Assembly (NCBI GenBank): GCA_973895155.1
Contig: OZ316895.1
Coordinates: forward strand, 8,494,001 to 8,558,000
Reading direction: 5' to 3'
DNA length: 64,000 bases
Origin: Marsupella aquatica
Lineage: Eukaryota; Marchantiophyta
Position 1 is the first letter of the stretch. Each line of letters opens with the position of its first letter. A program made the position numbers and the translations under genes. Shown piece after piece: positions 34,136 to 47,109 of the stretch. The notes under the pieces were generated by a model that did not search any database, was not told the DNA's origin, and saw only the letters and a list, made by a program, of their open reading frames with translations.

Positions 34136-35156
34136 GCAATCTTTCATCTACCGCACCCATTGAGAGCGAGAGCGAACGATTTGATAGGCATTCGACACGG
34201 ACGATCGAAAGGTGGGGCGTCGAGAACCGAGGACGAGTAACGCCTTTTGGCTACAAGTCGGGGGAGTTCGAAAATTGCAACACAGACGCGGTGAAAGGGA
34301 ATTTGGAGGTCTGATTGATTTAGGTCGGCCTTGATTCTGGTCTCGTCTGGGACGGGAGGGACGGCGTTATGATGATTGAGAACGTCAAGCTTTGATTCTG
34401 GTTGAGAACCGCCTGCATGATTTCATTGACGATTGGATTCATTCGCTCACATTTCCGCGCATCGTGCTTTGAGTGCTTCTAGAGTAGGTCCAGGCGCGAA
34501 TCAGGAATACCATTGTCGCGGATTAAGGCATTCTATGACCTGAAGAGATTCCTATTCCTCATTGGACATTGTATGTATGGTAATTCGAAACTATCCTCCA
34601 CAAGACAAGGATAGCCCGCTGAGGGTTAGCCCAAGCCTCTCCTAGGGTTTTGCTATTGGTTGGTTTCAGGTTTCTTTCGAACCCTCAGGTCTCGACAAAT
34701 CTTATGTTACTTGGATTTCACTGGCGGGATCCTGGTCTGTTCAGGGTCATTTTTGAACCGGTAATGTTCCATACTAGTCAACTTACTGCCCATTGAATTC
34801 TTTCGTCAATGACAGCTCTTCAATTGAGGCTTTCTATGCTGCTACCCACAACAAAGGATTAGGGCGAAGGAATTGCCATGTGATGATCTCCCCCATCTCG
34901 TGAACTTCGTTCTTCAAATTCGAGAGCTCTGCATCGAAAGTGAGGATATTACGACCGTTGGGTTGCAAATCCAGGGAAGGATGTCGCCCTTCGTAATTTG
35001 CTTATGAGTTGGAGCAGAGGAAGATCCAGTGATTCAGTGATTGGACTTGAATCCAACAGGGATTCGACCCGGGTCTTAGTGAAGTTCTGTAATTCCGCTG
35101 CCGAGTGGAGTAATCTGTCTAACTCGTGAAAGTTCAGGTCGAACGAGGACTGGAAG

Positions 35157-37141
35157 ATGGAAACAGATGCATCTTCCAGAAACGTAGACGATGGTAGTAG
35201 CTGGCAAAGGACTGGCCAGCTTCATAGAAAGCGACAACGAGGAGAAGGTGGTGGCAATAAATTCGCAGGTGCCGCAACAAACCAAGACGAATTGGAGGTT
35301 ATGAACGTGGCTAACACTGGACTGGGAAGATTCAAATTTGATGATGTGACTACAGCTGATGTTCTCCTTAGCTTTACAAGGTCTGCAAGTCCTACAGAAG
35401 CATGTAGGCTGGAAGACCATGTCGCGGAACCAGAGAGGACTCTTCACTTGCATTCTAGAGTTTTGGTTCAGTGCGGCTACTTCAAAGCTCTTTTTTCGGA
35501 GCGCTGGCAGGATTCGAAACAGCAGTTGGCCAAAGAGGAAACTCACGGGAAGGCTCGAGAAAACAACAGAGATCAGCCGCTGAAGCAGATACACATGAGC
35601 ATTCCAGAAAACCGAGAGGTGTCATTCTATCTCACGACACTCTGCCTTCTGTATTCCGGAGACTTTTCAGGTGTAATTGTGGCCATCCAGTCTGCTTTGG
35701 CCATTCTGCAAATAGCAACTGAGCTGCTTTTCGACGAATGTATTGCAGCTTGCATCGCCTTCTTAGAAGCTGTACCGTGGACTAAAGACGAGGAGAAGCT
35801 GATCGTGCAAGTCGTCTCCGACCTCCAACTGGAAGAGGCCTCGAGTCTTCTGGCCCGGCTCAGACCTGTAGAGGACAATGCTGTTGAAGAAATGTTGGAT
35901 GGATTGGTCCATGCAGCAATGCACAGCCCGCGGAACATCTCGGTCCCGGTGAAGACATTTGTGACACGGATAATCAGCGATTATGGGTCCCGTGATACTG
36001 TGAGAGTCGTTCTCGAAAGGGCCTTCGCTAGCACCCTCAAGACTGTGAAGGATTCCGTGGAAGAGTACTCCAACCCAAATGTGCGTGGTCGTTATGACGA
36101 AATTGAAGCCTTGCAGCGGCAGAATTTGCATACTGCTGTGGTGAATGGAAGGTCGTTGCTTTGGCTGGTGGATAGAATGATCGAGATGAGAGTTGCTAAG
36201 ACTGCAGTCACAGAATGGAGTGAGCAGGGCACATTTACCGCTAACTTGAAACGTGCATTTAGTGATGATACATGGAGAAACATTGCCCCTGGTCTGCCTG
36301 CGCTTGTTCTTCGTTGCACTTGTCGGCTAGCAGGCGCAGTTGCTACTGGGTCGATTGTTGCCTCGAGCCAGGTATCCAATTCCCTTGTCTTCCTCCGCAA
36401 TGTTAGCCCGGTGATTTCAAATGCCCAGTGCTGCATTTAAACAACAAAATGTGTTCTCATTTTGTAATCTTGAAACGACTCATTTCCGTGGCATCTCTAA
36501 TGTTCGCTTGTGACGAATGTGTACTTCATTTTGGATACTTTCAGATTGAAGGCTTAAGGTTGTGGTCATCTGGGTTTTTTGTGTCTTTGTAAAAGCTTGC
36601 TATGTTTGCACACTGATCAACTGCATTTTTTACCTTAAATCTTCTTGTTTTTCGTTTCCCCATACACGTCTGATTCATGTAAACTAAAAGATCGGTTATC
36701 AGATGGTTGGGTTAGAGGAGTAATGTTTGTATCGGATAAGCTATGCGTATGTTATCGTCCGCACTTTTATGTGTTACCGTGCATGGTTAATAATTCGTTC
36801 TGAGTTAATGCATTGAATTTGGTGTCGCTGCATTTTTGCAGGTAAGGCTGAAATTGGTGAATGACTGGTTACCAGTTCTCATAGTGTCACGAGAGAATGC
36901 AGTCTCAGCAACACAGAACAAGCCAGTGCATCAAGAACTGGAAGATGTGTTTTTGCGCATCATCTTGACGCTTCCAATGGCTGATGCTCAAAAGCTTCTC
37001 CAACAGTGCCTGAGTTTTGCGACTCGCACAGTGGAGGATTGCCCACATCTAGTCTCGGCTTTCAATACTTGGTTCAGAAGAGCAAGTCAAAAATCTCCTT
37101 TATTACTGTCGGAGGATGACGAATCTGACGAGGTTTTGTAA
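35157..37141 (+). CDS. BTB/POZ domain-containing protein
   Basis: Two exons, 35157-36371 and 36842-37141, are joined by an AG|GT intron that keeps phase and give a 504-residue protein. The first ~60 residues are basic and low in complexity (QLHRKRQRGEGGGN). A BTB/POZ fold follows, with DVLLSF, LHLHSRVLVQCGYFKALFSERW, VSFYLTTLCLLYSGDF and LLFDECIAACIAFLEAVPW. The C-terminal half is helical (FATRTVEDCPHL). The layout matches the plant group that includes At1g63850 and related NPH3-less BTB proteins. BTB proteins usually dimerise and often act as adaptors for CUL3 ubiquitin ligases; whether this one does is unknown. The ATG at 35157 is the first in frame after an untranslated leader. The protein ends in an acidic tail (SEDDESDEVL). 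Confidence 0.88.
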
Positions 37142-39381
37142 TCTGTCCATAATTATATCCCACTGCTTGTAAACATACAAAGGAAAACGGAAATAGATCA
37201 AGGTGTTATAGGACGAGTAGTGTCCGAGCGATAGACGGTCAGGTAAACTAGAACAGAGCGAGCTTAATTGCTGTCCATACTTATCAGAATACGTCATTGT
37301 AATTTGTAGTGTACGAACCCAACTGTGTAGAGAAGTCCACTATTCAGTGCATGTAGTTTCTATATTGTGAATATTCTTCAACGGATGGAATCCACTTTAC
37401 CTAACAAACTTTACCATGTAGGAGGAGGATTTGCTCACCTTTGAATTTGGTACAAGTGCTTTTTAATGTATAAACCACTGACCGCTAAAGGTTTTGTGGG
37501 TTATTTTACTACTTCACTCGGAAGGAAACTGCAACACATCCAAGCTGGGAAAGCTGAACCATCATCCGGGTTCTAATCCATAGAGACGACATCCAGACTC
37601 ATAGGCAACTACAGTGAGAGTCGTGCTGGAATAGTAGGCTTGACTAAGAGATACCAGGTAAAATGCCAGTTTGTGACTCCAACGCTGCACTACCGATCCT
37701 CGAAATCGATCTGCTGAACGTCGCGGAGTCTGATAAAGGTCATGAAGCTTTTGTTTTAACATGGGATTTTGTACCACTTTTTGTCCCTGTGGGAGTTTCG
37801 CGTGATTGCACCAGATTCACATTTTGTGTTTAGGTAAGCTCTATTTATAGTTTGGATGAGTCGATACTCTGCATCCGCTCATTTCAACTTGGAATCGTTC
37901 AGATGACTTCATTCAGTCTGATCCACAAGGAATTTCCAGACGGGCTTTCTTATCTGGAGCCACAGCTTCATGTCAATTAATGATACCCTTACAAAGATGG
38001 CTCGACTTCGCCTCCGGTAAGTACAGAATCCTCTTGAAGCGACGCACGGGGTTATATTTGCGATGGTTTGGTCGTTTAAACAAGATCTGGTGTCTTCCCG
38101 GTCGTAAAATAAAAAATGATTCCGGCTTGAATTCCCTGCCTGTAGTTGAAGGATCAGTACTTTTTAAAATCCCATTCAACGTTCCCGTCGATTCATCTAT
38201 ATAGCGCATCACAGCCTTCTTCCAAATTTTGGCACCTGCACACGGTCAAGAATGGCTGCTGTTCGTTTTGAGAGTCATGGGAAAGGGCGGTGGTCTCTAC
38301 AGAAGACCAATTGCAATGTCCACAGGTTGTAAGGGGAGATGATCGGAAAACCGGATGAAGCCGAAGATAAAACTAATTTGTCTACACCAGACAAAATGAC
38401 ATGAGGTTGAACGCAGTTCGGACAAGACGTCGTGCACGGTTTCCTTTTTCACTGATGCTCATTCCATCTACTTTTAGGTTAACAATGACACCTGCAAATA
38501 ACTTGCCTCATAAACGAAAACGACAGAGCATCCCTGAGAAACTAAAGATAACACACCATTAAGGTTAGATGAGACATCAATTATAAAGCAATACGCATGA
38601 GCCACTTCGGGGAATCGAAAAAGGCACTCTATTCTTGACGTCATCCTACTCGAGTTCGACCAAAAACAAATGCTCCCGAGGAACAACCCCACACCCTGGT
38701 TCCCTGATATGTCGCCCAACACTACTAATTCTAAAAAACAATTGTCCAACATTTCACCAATAGAATTTTATCCAGAAGTAAGGCACTCACAACCCAATGA
38801 CCTTGGTCTCGGTAATTATCAGGAAGTAACTATCCACTGTATGTTCTGTGGTCCCATCAGTCTAGATGGGATCAGGAGCTTGAAATCCCTTGCAGGTCTC
38901 AGCAAACTCAAACATGAGAGCACCACGTCAGCAGTCAATATACAAATTGTTAATGTAGAATGGATCCTGAGAGTATACGTTTGGACCGAAATTGGGAAAA
39001 GTTTACATGTTAAATATCCAGTGAACAGCTGCCGCATGTATAAATAACTCCGAACCAACCTGCCAGCTGCTGATGTTTGTTAAGCGTCACAGTGGCCTAT
39101 CACAAGCACAGCCCATCAAATTTTTGTACTTTGGCTGCAAGTTTGCAGATTGTACGTCTTTGAATCTCTCCTCTAGCAAAAATTCAACTTCGATCATGTC
39201 GCTCCCGAGTGGAACACACTGGACATCCATGTAAGACTCATTACCTTGCTGGCATTGACAATGCCATCAGAACTCTACAAATCGCAAAGGAATGTACACT
39301 CTCAGAGACGCAACTAGCTTAAACCGTTTGCCGCTTGTGTCTCTGGCTCGATTTCTATACTAGGGATAGAAAGCCCAAGCT
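37142..39381. other. Intergenic region between converging genes, no gene seen
   Basis: It holds the 3' ends of the BTB gene (plus) and the DDL gene (minus). Short frames at 37562-39058 show no recognisable protein. Confidence 0.45.
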
Positions 39382-42300
39382 CTATCCAATTGAATGCTCA
39401 TGAAGAAGAACATATTCCCGGCTGCACAAACATCCATCAGAACAAAACAAGCATAAATTTAAGACCAGTTACTCACAAACTGATGTTATCAAGAAGCCTG
39501 CCAGCAAAAGCTTCTACTTCTGGCAATATTACGTAGATATCCAAAAAAGCTTTACACAGGTTGGTAGTTGGCATACAGGCTGCAGAAGAATTTACGATTG
39601 CTTCCAAATACAAGTAAATGCGACGAGAAAAATGTAGTAACAAATCTAAAGACCGACAGTCAGAATAGGAGGTATTGTATTCTTGTTGTCCTGTCGAGTA
39701 CCTGCTATTTCCAAATTTGATGGTGTCCTTTTCGAACATTTCATAATATCGTTGAGGGTCCAGACGTTCACCCTGCAGTCACGTAAAGCCATTGTGCTTC
39801 AAGCTCGAACTCAAGATATTAAGTGGACTTCTTGAAATGCAACCCAATTTTCTGCCGGTTCCAAATCCATGAGTCCTAGCAACAACTTTTGATGATCTAC
39901 ACCATTGCCAAGTCACAAGAACGATTACGTTCACGCCGCTAAACGATCGCGCTCAATGAATCTCCTCAAGGGCTATGAGTTTGATACTCCATATAGGGCA
40001 CTATAAAGAAATAGTTAACTCATGAAGACAAAGGAGCAAATGGTTGACGCACTGGAGCGAGAAATAAAACTGACTCATGAAAACTTCCCGAACACTACTC
40101 ACATTCAACATTGTTCCATTTGTGCTTCCCAGATCCATCAGGTAGGGCCTGTCAGCAGGGTTAAAACAAAACAACGAGGACGTAAGAAAACGTCATGACT
40201 GACATACATCTCTACATTTGAAGCAGATAATAAGATCTCTGCCCCAAGACTCCCTCTGGTATGTACTGAGATCCGAGGAAGGAATCAACTCATTGCCCCG
40301 AGTGTCAACACGGACCAAACAGTGCAGCAAACTTACTGTAGGTATAAGATATAAACAGAAAGCGTTACATTAGACTGTACACCCAATACCCTAGAGACTA
40401 ACGGGTTTGATTTGTTACCTCACTTTACTGGACATCATACCGTCAGCATCCTCTTTTTCTGTTAACCTGCATAAGATATAATTCTTGCTTTAATCACTTA
40501 TTACCGTAATATGGAGTTCTTCATGTTTCTACAACACTTCTGAGACAATGGCCACTGTCCAATAATATGTCCTCAAAATCCATCCTTCCTGACATCAAGC
40601 TGACACATCTTTCCCAAGGATTCCAACATCTCAAAGAGCCTGTGGACAAGGCAATGGAAAGTCAATTATATGCCCCAAAAACATATTCCTTAGTTTCGGT
40701 TTGTAGTTTCTTGAGAGAAGGTCATCCATCCCAACAAGACTCAGAAAGTGCGGTATCAATGCGGACAGAGTTTTTTCAAATAGAAAGACTTGCTAGACAA
40801 TTCACCTGTATTGTATTACTGCATGTTGCTTGCTGCATGAAGGATGATCTGTGGGTATGTCTGCCACCCTCCTCTCACGCCCAAACAAATAACAGGTTTG
40901 GCGATGTATGTAAAGAGGGTCTGCAAGAAGGCAGGAGGTTACGTCATTACGACAGATAAGGGTGATCTGTGGGCCTTCTGAAGAAATAAAAACTGCAACA
41001 CTGCTCCGGAGGAATCATTTGGAGTGGGCTCAGATGCCTTAGAGACAGAGGTCATGTGCAAAGAACAATATACCAGGTCATGAGAAAAAAGAACATGAAC
41101 GGACCATTGAGTGGCTCCGAATCCTTAAACACATACAGTCGCCACCTGGTGGTTGGCTTGCGAGCCTCAGGAGGTTCAGTGAATTGCAATGTCACTCCTG
41201 TAAACAGACGAGAAGGTGCGAGAGGATAAAGTGTTATGGCATACATTTTTAAGAAAACTGAAACGCGCCCGAGTTATGGACATCCACAACAATCGAATCA
41301 GCAAAATTCACCTTCCAGGTATTCACAACAGTCAGATAAGGTCAAGGACTTGAGATAAAAATAAATGTCTTTACCTTTCACTTTGTTGGTTTCTGCAGCA
41401 AGCTTCCCAGAGTACTCAAAGGATGGCTGCTCCTGCAAGAACAAAACAGCTTTGGTAAATTTCTTGAGGCACGAGGCAACCTCAAGTGCGATCAAAACTT
41501 CGCAAGATTCTTAAAGACCTTCCACTGTGCCACAATTGTAGCCTTCAAAACAAGTGACGGGCGGGCCTAATCGACCCTTGTCCTCATTGGGGTGCTGAAT
41601 CTGACCTTGTTCGTTTCCTTTTTCTCCAATGCAGCTTCAACCTCTTTCATCCTGGCAACGGAAACATCTTCTTTGGGACTACCCTCGCCCCTGAAAAGAA
41701 CGTGGCACAAATCAAATTTCATCCACAGTATTGAGTTAATAAGAACACTTTGGAAACGGGGAAACCTGAACTCGGACAGAAAATGTGTACCTGATTCTCT
41801 CGAGTGCAGCATCATCCCCATCCTGCACGCAGGCAAGTGAAACTATGAGGAACAAGCATCTATAGAATCCTGCGACTCATAAACCATAGCCGGTCCACTC
41901 CTACCGTAACAAATACTGCCGTAATTAACAGCAGATCACAGTAATAAATTTATGCCTGGGAAAGTATGGGAGTGAGTTGTTGAGGAAAGAATTTGCGCAG
42001 GGGAATGAAGGGGAGTTTCCATGAGTTCATGCTAAAAGAAATATGCATGGGAAAGAATGCGGATTAAAATGATTTTAACCTAAAGAACTTTAACCATGAG
42101 AAAAAGTGGAAATTCCATTGAGTTCATGATAAAGAATCACTTCATGTAACAGAATGGAAGTAAGCATGAGTTTCTGATAGAAATTCGTGTACGGGAGGGA
42201 CTGGGAAAGCATACACTGGAACCAAACTGACAGACCCGAAATACTTTCGGAATGTGAAAGCAACAGAGCTGAGTAAAGCATTGGAGGAGAGGCTGTAAGG

Positions 42301-42909
42301 GCAGGTGGAAAGAAAGCACGGAACAACTGTGGATCGAAGGAGTGGATTTCACCAGACACCTCGTCACGTGCTGCTGCTGAAGGGCCTGTGCTTGTGCGCT
42401 GATCATGCTTGGAGCCTGTTTGATGACGTGTTGGTGATCTTGAAGGTGAACGTCGACGCCTCGTTTGCACATCCATAGGGGAAAAAGATCGGTCCCGGCG
42501 GGACCTTACTGGAGGAGACCGCCCAGGAGGAGATGTTTCAAGTGGCCTTTCTCTACCACCACCTCTTCTTTCTCGAGACCTGTCTCGTGACCTCTCTAGT
42601 TCCCGGTCTCTACCTCGTCTATCTCGAGGCCTCTCCTCCTCTCTACTCGGCTTCCTATCTCGACCGTGATCTCTGTCTCTGCTCCTAACCCTATCGATAT
42701 CCTTCTCTCGCTCCCGATTCCTATCCCTGTCTCGGTCTCGGTCTCTGCTTCGGTCTCGGTCTCTCTTCATTCCACTGTCTCTGCTTCTCCCCCTACCTAA
42801 GTCCCTCTCCCCTTGAGCTCTACGCAAACGTTTGGTTCGTGGTGAAGGTGACCGAGAACGAGAAGGAGAAGGAGCTGGAGGGGACCTGGCAGGAGAGCTT
42901 GAGTAGGAC
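39382..42909 (-). CDS. DDL: DAWDLE/SNIP1 orthologue: RS-rich N-terminus and FHA domain
   Basis: DDL binds RNA and DCL1 and promotes microRNA/siRNA biogenesis in plants; SNIP1 is the spliceosome-associated animal counterpart. Exons on the minus strand: 42360-42909, 41791-41822, 41606-41690, 41375-41432, 41105-41197, 40806-40920, 40419-40466, 40103-40148, 39702-39772 and 39382-39421. All internal junctions are GT/AG and phases agree. The first exon listed encodes SRSPSPRTKRLRRAQGE, as in the Arabidopsis N-terminus, then long RD/RS repeats. The FHA part reads EQPSFEYSGKLAAETN, VTLQFTEPPEARKP, RQTCYLFGRERRVADIP, DHPSCSKQHAVIQYR, PYLMDLGSTNGT and YYEMFEKDTIKFGNSSREYVLLHEHS. The phosphothreonine-binding Arg (GRER), Ser/His (SCSKQH) and Asn (STNGT) positions are kept. 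The start codon lies in an upstream exon that I could not place (probably 43.0-43.6 kb). The donor at 42360 is one of two options. Confidence 0.9.
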
Positions 42910-43950
42910 CTATGACATTGCACATACCCCACCAAAAACGTGGGTAACCGTTAGGTTTACAAGCGAAGGTATTAAAATTGAAATCGTAGTTCATTCTGCC
43001 CGTTGTTGAAAGTCAAAAGACTACCCCAGGCCTGCTCTGACCTGATTTAATCTGCTAAGGACAACGATGTCAACACTCTGGAAAGACAATGCAGGTGAAA
43101 GACGTGACAAGGATCGTAAAAATTCAGGACGATTGCGTGTTTTTTTCTGAAGCCGGTACCATTTAGCTTTCTGTACAACTAAATAAATAGGAAGACACTA
43201 GTTCGTAAGGACTGGAATAGACTCTCTAGACTTGATCCACCAATCATCATTCGACAACAATCGCAGACCTTTTCGTGACCGGCCGAATATCTAGGTGCTG
43301 TGCTCGCGATTTCACGACGCCTTAGGTACGGGCGAAACATGAGGCTCTCTTGGAAATAGACCAGAACCTCATCGTTCCTTTCATTCTCATCAATTGACAT
43401 GACCTAAACCAATTCTTTACAAGACTACCGTCGTCATCGTCGTCCTCGAGGGAGCAAAAGTAATTGCGGGTCGACACAGGCTTGAAGAGAGCAAGATGAT
43501 CATGGTTTAACGAGAATCGAAGGAGCAAAAATTCAACCATGGATGGTGCAGTACCTTCGGGAGGAGTGTGAACGCCTAGGTGCTGCAGGACCATCTCCAT
43601 TTCTTGGGGCCGCCATCGCTTCGCCTCGCCTCGCCTCGCCTCACCACGCCACGAGTTTAGACAATGTACTCGAAGCTAATTTTAATCGCTCTTCTTCGAT
43701 CCTCGCGATTCCCATTTTCCCTCCTCTAATGAAAACTCCGGTACAGTCTCTTTCTCTCGTTTCGCATCGGAGAATTATCGGACTCCGTTACCTCCCTCCC
43801 GGGCCCGGGCCCTGGCCCTGGCCCTCCGTTGGCCTCCCGTCCACTGGCCCTCCCCTAGTCCCCTACCGTAGTCCCCTGGCCTGGCCTCCACTTCGAGTGA
43901 AAAAGGGGGTCACTAAATTCTTCTCTCCCTAAATGAAACCCTTTTGTGTA
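42910..43950. other. Probable DDL promoter and first exon region
   Basis: The missing first exon of DDL should be here, but several short minus-strand frames compete (43179-43400, 43322-43600). A (CGCCT)n run lies near 43620-43650 and a CCCTGG-rich stretch at 43800-43890. No separate gene is supported. Confidence 0.4.
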
Positions 43951-44802
43951 CTTTTTCCTTTGCAATCTATGGATGGTTCCGTTAGGGCGTCTCAAAGCTT
44001 CTAACTTATGGATGATGGCATTAGGCCTTAAAGGAATGGGCATAATTTTTCACAAGGTTTTGTAAACATTTTCTTTGTGTTTTTGGTCACTGGCCTCTAG
44101 AGTGAGTGATGGTAATGGTATAAGAACAAGCCTTGTGTCCATAACCTGTAACTAAGGAGTTAAGGTACATCAAATTGAGACTCCTTATTACCCCCTCCCC
44201 CCCCCCTGCCAGCCTAGCATATGGGTTGAGAGATTTTGGCCCCTGAATATCCTGCCTGGAGGGTTATCAAATTTTGAACTTTTGCTCGGATAAAATTTGC
44301 ATTGGATCTATGAGAAGGTCTCAGACTTCCGACCACCTCATTGGAGGTCTCCTCATCTGGCCGCTTGGTCCATTTCTATTTTGAGTCATTTGCATTAAAA
44401 GTGGACCCATGAGTCCTTCATGAGATGTTTGTGTGTCAGAACTATAAGGGCTCTAACCAAAGAACTAGGTCACTTTGAGGTGGAGTGGGTCCCCAACTTG
44501 TCTTTTAATAAATTAAGTTAGCACCATTTGCTGGAGTTAGCTTTTTATTACCAGTTGTTGGGGACAAAGAGGATTCCAAATACTCTCTTAGCCCCACAAG
44601 ACTATCTTTACTATCTGAAATGGCCCTCCAATTTGCTTTGGCCGAGAAAACTTCACAAGTGCCTCCCACCGTCTTGTAAAACCATCCTACGTCTAGACTA
44701 GATTTAGTCAAAACCATTACACTTAATCTTCTGGGCAAGAGATTGATTTGCAAGATCACCAGAATATTTATAGTTGCCTAAATTGGTTTGCATGAACCCT
44801 TA
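43951..44802. other. Intergenic, nothing recognised
   Basis: Apart from a C-rich run near 44200, nothing coding or repetitive could be identified. Confidence 0.4.
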
Positions 44803-45157
44803 TAGAGTGTTAGGATTTACTCTTAGGTCTAGAGTTATGACTGTACCGTAGTTAAGGTTAACCTTAGTCGTAGACTTGATTAGGTTAGTCATGTTGTGCA
44901 CACTCTATAACCAAGCAGTGTTTGCTTGGAGAGTGGGAACTCAGGCTCAGTGTTACGGAGCTAGTTGAGAGATAGAGAGAGCTTGCGCTGTGAATGCTTG
45001 GTATGGTCGATCGGCCAAGAGTGCAGTAAAGCTCTTGTGTGTTCCCATGGACGTAGCCTCGTGTGGAGGTGAACCACGTATCCTCCTGTGTCGACTCTTG
45101 TGCGTTGGATGGTTCATGGGCTTGCCGTTGCGATTGACGTCTATGCTCAACATAGAG
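44803..45157 (+). mobile_element. Solo LTR with 5-bp target-site duplication
   Basis: A 345-bp unit at 44808-45152 begins TGTTAGG and ends CTCAACA. It is flanked by TAGAG at 44803-44807 and TAGAG at 45153-45157. No primer-binding site follows. Its sequence is related to the LTR at 45321-45653 (shared 'gtggacgtagcct' and 'gaaccacgta' blocks). A single LTR between target duplications is the usual result of LTR-LTR recombination. Confidence 0.85.
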
Positions 45158-45320
45158 GAGTTGCAACTTCTAGCCCATATTCCCTCAACTCACACTTGTT
45201 GATAAGTGCAACTTATTTTTACATAGAGTAAAATTTGCACTTATGAGATGGGGGTTCACATTTAGGGCAAGGATGTACAATGTACTAAGAAATTCAATAG
45301 AATCTTGACTGAGAGAGTAA

Positions 45321-45653
45321 TGTTAAGGATTGCTCTTAGTCTTGTGACTCAAAGGTTATGGCACTTAGGCTAACCAGAGTTAGGGTCTTAGCTGAGGTTA
45401 GATTTAGTCGTGTGTGACCTTGTATATACCAGGGCTAGTGTAAGCCGCTGGTGTGTTGTGCTTACTCATTGTAACGGAGCAACTTGAGGAAGAGGGAGAG
45501 CATGTGTATTCGTCTACTCTTGAAGTAAAGCTTGAGTGTTCATGTGGACGTAGCCTTGGAGAAGAGATGAACCACGTAGAGATTGTGTCGACTACGTGTG
45601 CATGGAATGAGTAATGATTAGATCGTCATGAAGGAAGACGTCATAGTTCAACA
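45321..45653 (+). mobile_element. 5' LTR of a copia-type retrotransposon
   Basis: A 333-bp unit begins TGTTAAGG and ends TTCAACA, related to the solo LTR just upstream. It is followed two bases later by a primer-binding site, which makes it a 5' LTR. The internal part is truncated or non-coding: no gag, integrase or reverse transcriptase was found downstream. Confidence 0.8.
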
Positions 45654-45655
45654 TT

Positions 45656-45667
45656 TGGTATCAGAGC
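45656..45667 (+). promoter_or_regulatory. Primer-binding site for initiator tRNA-Met
   Basis: TGGTATCAGAGC is complementary to the 3' end of plant initiator tRNA-Met and is the usual primer site of Ty1/copia elements. It lies two bases after the LTR end. Confidence 0.9.
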
Positions 45668-47109
45668 AAACCTGGGAGGTGACGCTAAGGTGACAATAGA
45701 TTTTTTCGTGATGGATTTTCCAGCAGTTAGTGTCGGTTGATTTCACAAAGTTTTGTTGCATGAAACTTGCAGGTATCGGGCTCATTGGATAGATCGGGGC
45801 AAGGGCTACCTAACGGTACAAAGAAATCTCTTAACGGAGTTTGTGGTGTTGAGGAATTTACGTTTCCATCATTCTGGATTTTTTGTGATTCGTGTTTGAC
45901 AGTTCTTTCGGGGGGGACCTGAGATCTTTTTCTTGATGGTGTGAGCTTTGCGGTGCGTGAGGCGTCACAACCTATAGCTCAAATTGTAGATCGGGCAAAG
46001 CTGATCATTTCGGTAGCTGGTTTGCTGTCAAGGGTGTACCGAGTGCAACGTACCAAGTAAAAGAGCCGTTATGAGTTTCTGACCGGCTATGGAGTCTTCT
46101 TTTGACTCAAGCGGGCTTTCTTGTTGTTGTGTTCGACTCGGAGGAAGATTTGTGAAGTGCTACGACTTACAGGAGAGATTGCGTCAAGCCGGTCATTTTG
46201 AGCTAGGGATTAGCACTTGACGCTGAGAGGGGGAATCGCAGCGGAGATTTCTACTCTACTGGACCACCTGACGGCAAGGAGGCAAAATCCAAAAACATTT
46301 TTCTTCCGTTAGTGGCACTTTTCTCATCGAAACGGCAAGGCAAGAGTGTTTTTGCTTTGTAATCGGCAATTTTTATTTGGGGCATTTTTGGCTTAGGTTT
46401 AGGGCGTTTTTCATGTGTATACACACAGGGTGTATACACACCCTCCCGGCCCCGATACCCCCCCTTCACGCCCGCTCCCGCATACAGGCAGCCGCGGCCG
46501 TGGCCTATAGCGCCGGCCGGCGCGTTTGCTGCCGTCGCGGCCACCTCACTCGCCCCACCGGTCGCCTCTCCCCGCCTCGCTATGCGCCCGCGCCCTCATC
46601 CTGCCCACTGCCGCTTTGTGGCTCCGGTGCCTGCCTCACAAGTTGCGGCTGCGACTTAGTTTTTACACCCCGGCCCGGCCGTACGCCCTCTATGCCCTTG
46701 TAATACTGTCTGGCCCATCTTTAGGGTTTAGCACCCCCTTTAGGCCCGGTTTTTAAACATTTTTTTCAGGTTTCTTATTGGATGTGCCGCTTCCCGGGAC
46801 CTGCCGCCCTCTGAATTAACCGCTTCGACACGGGGAACGGCCCCCTGTGAGACCTGTCGCACAATTCGGGGAATATTCTGAAAAAATAGAGAGCTATTTT
46901 TTGGCATTTAGTCAAAGATTCTGAGGTCCAAACAATAACTTTTTTGGATCTTTTTTGGCAAGGACGTAGCCATTGAAGCTAGCAACGCGGTGCACCAATC
47001 AATTTGCATTTCCGATGACAGGTGGTACTTGGCACTTTTGTTATTCCCCCAGGTGGTCAAAATGGGACAAAAATTTTGAATTTTACCCACTCCAACCAAA
47101 GACGGATCT
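45668..47109. other. Non-coding remains after the LTR, partly GC-rich
   Basis: 45668-46240 is probably retrotransposon leader with no frame. From 46410 'gtgtatacacac' occurs twice within 30 bp, followed by a C-rich stretch to about 46700. Short frames there are by-products of base composition. Confidence 0.4.

Larger units (their letters stand above)
30887..35156. other. Intergenic region rich in repeats
   Basis: From 30887 to about 32450 no gene or clear repeat is visible. From there to about 34140 the region consists of the dispersed and tandem repeats listed separately. 34140-35156 probably contains the promoter and 5' leader of the BTB gene; no open frame there can be supported. Confidence 0.45.

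Noticed and set aside
35040-35075. tRNA-like string 'gggattcgacccgg' resembling a B box
   Set aside because: No acceptor stem, D arm or anticodon arm can be drawn around it.
42910-42994. Start codons for DDL just upstream of the RS exon
   Set aside because: The frame at 42935 begins with TTG, and the ATG at 42994 leads out of frame with the RS exon. An upstream exon is more likely.
46377-46756. GC-rich overlapping plus-strand frames
   Set aside because: The frames are explained by base composition. There are no domains, splice structure or homologous motifs.
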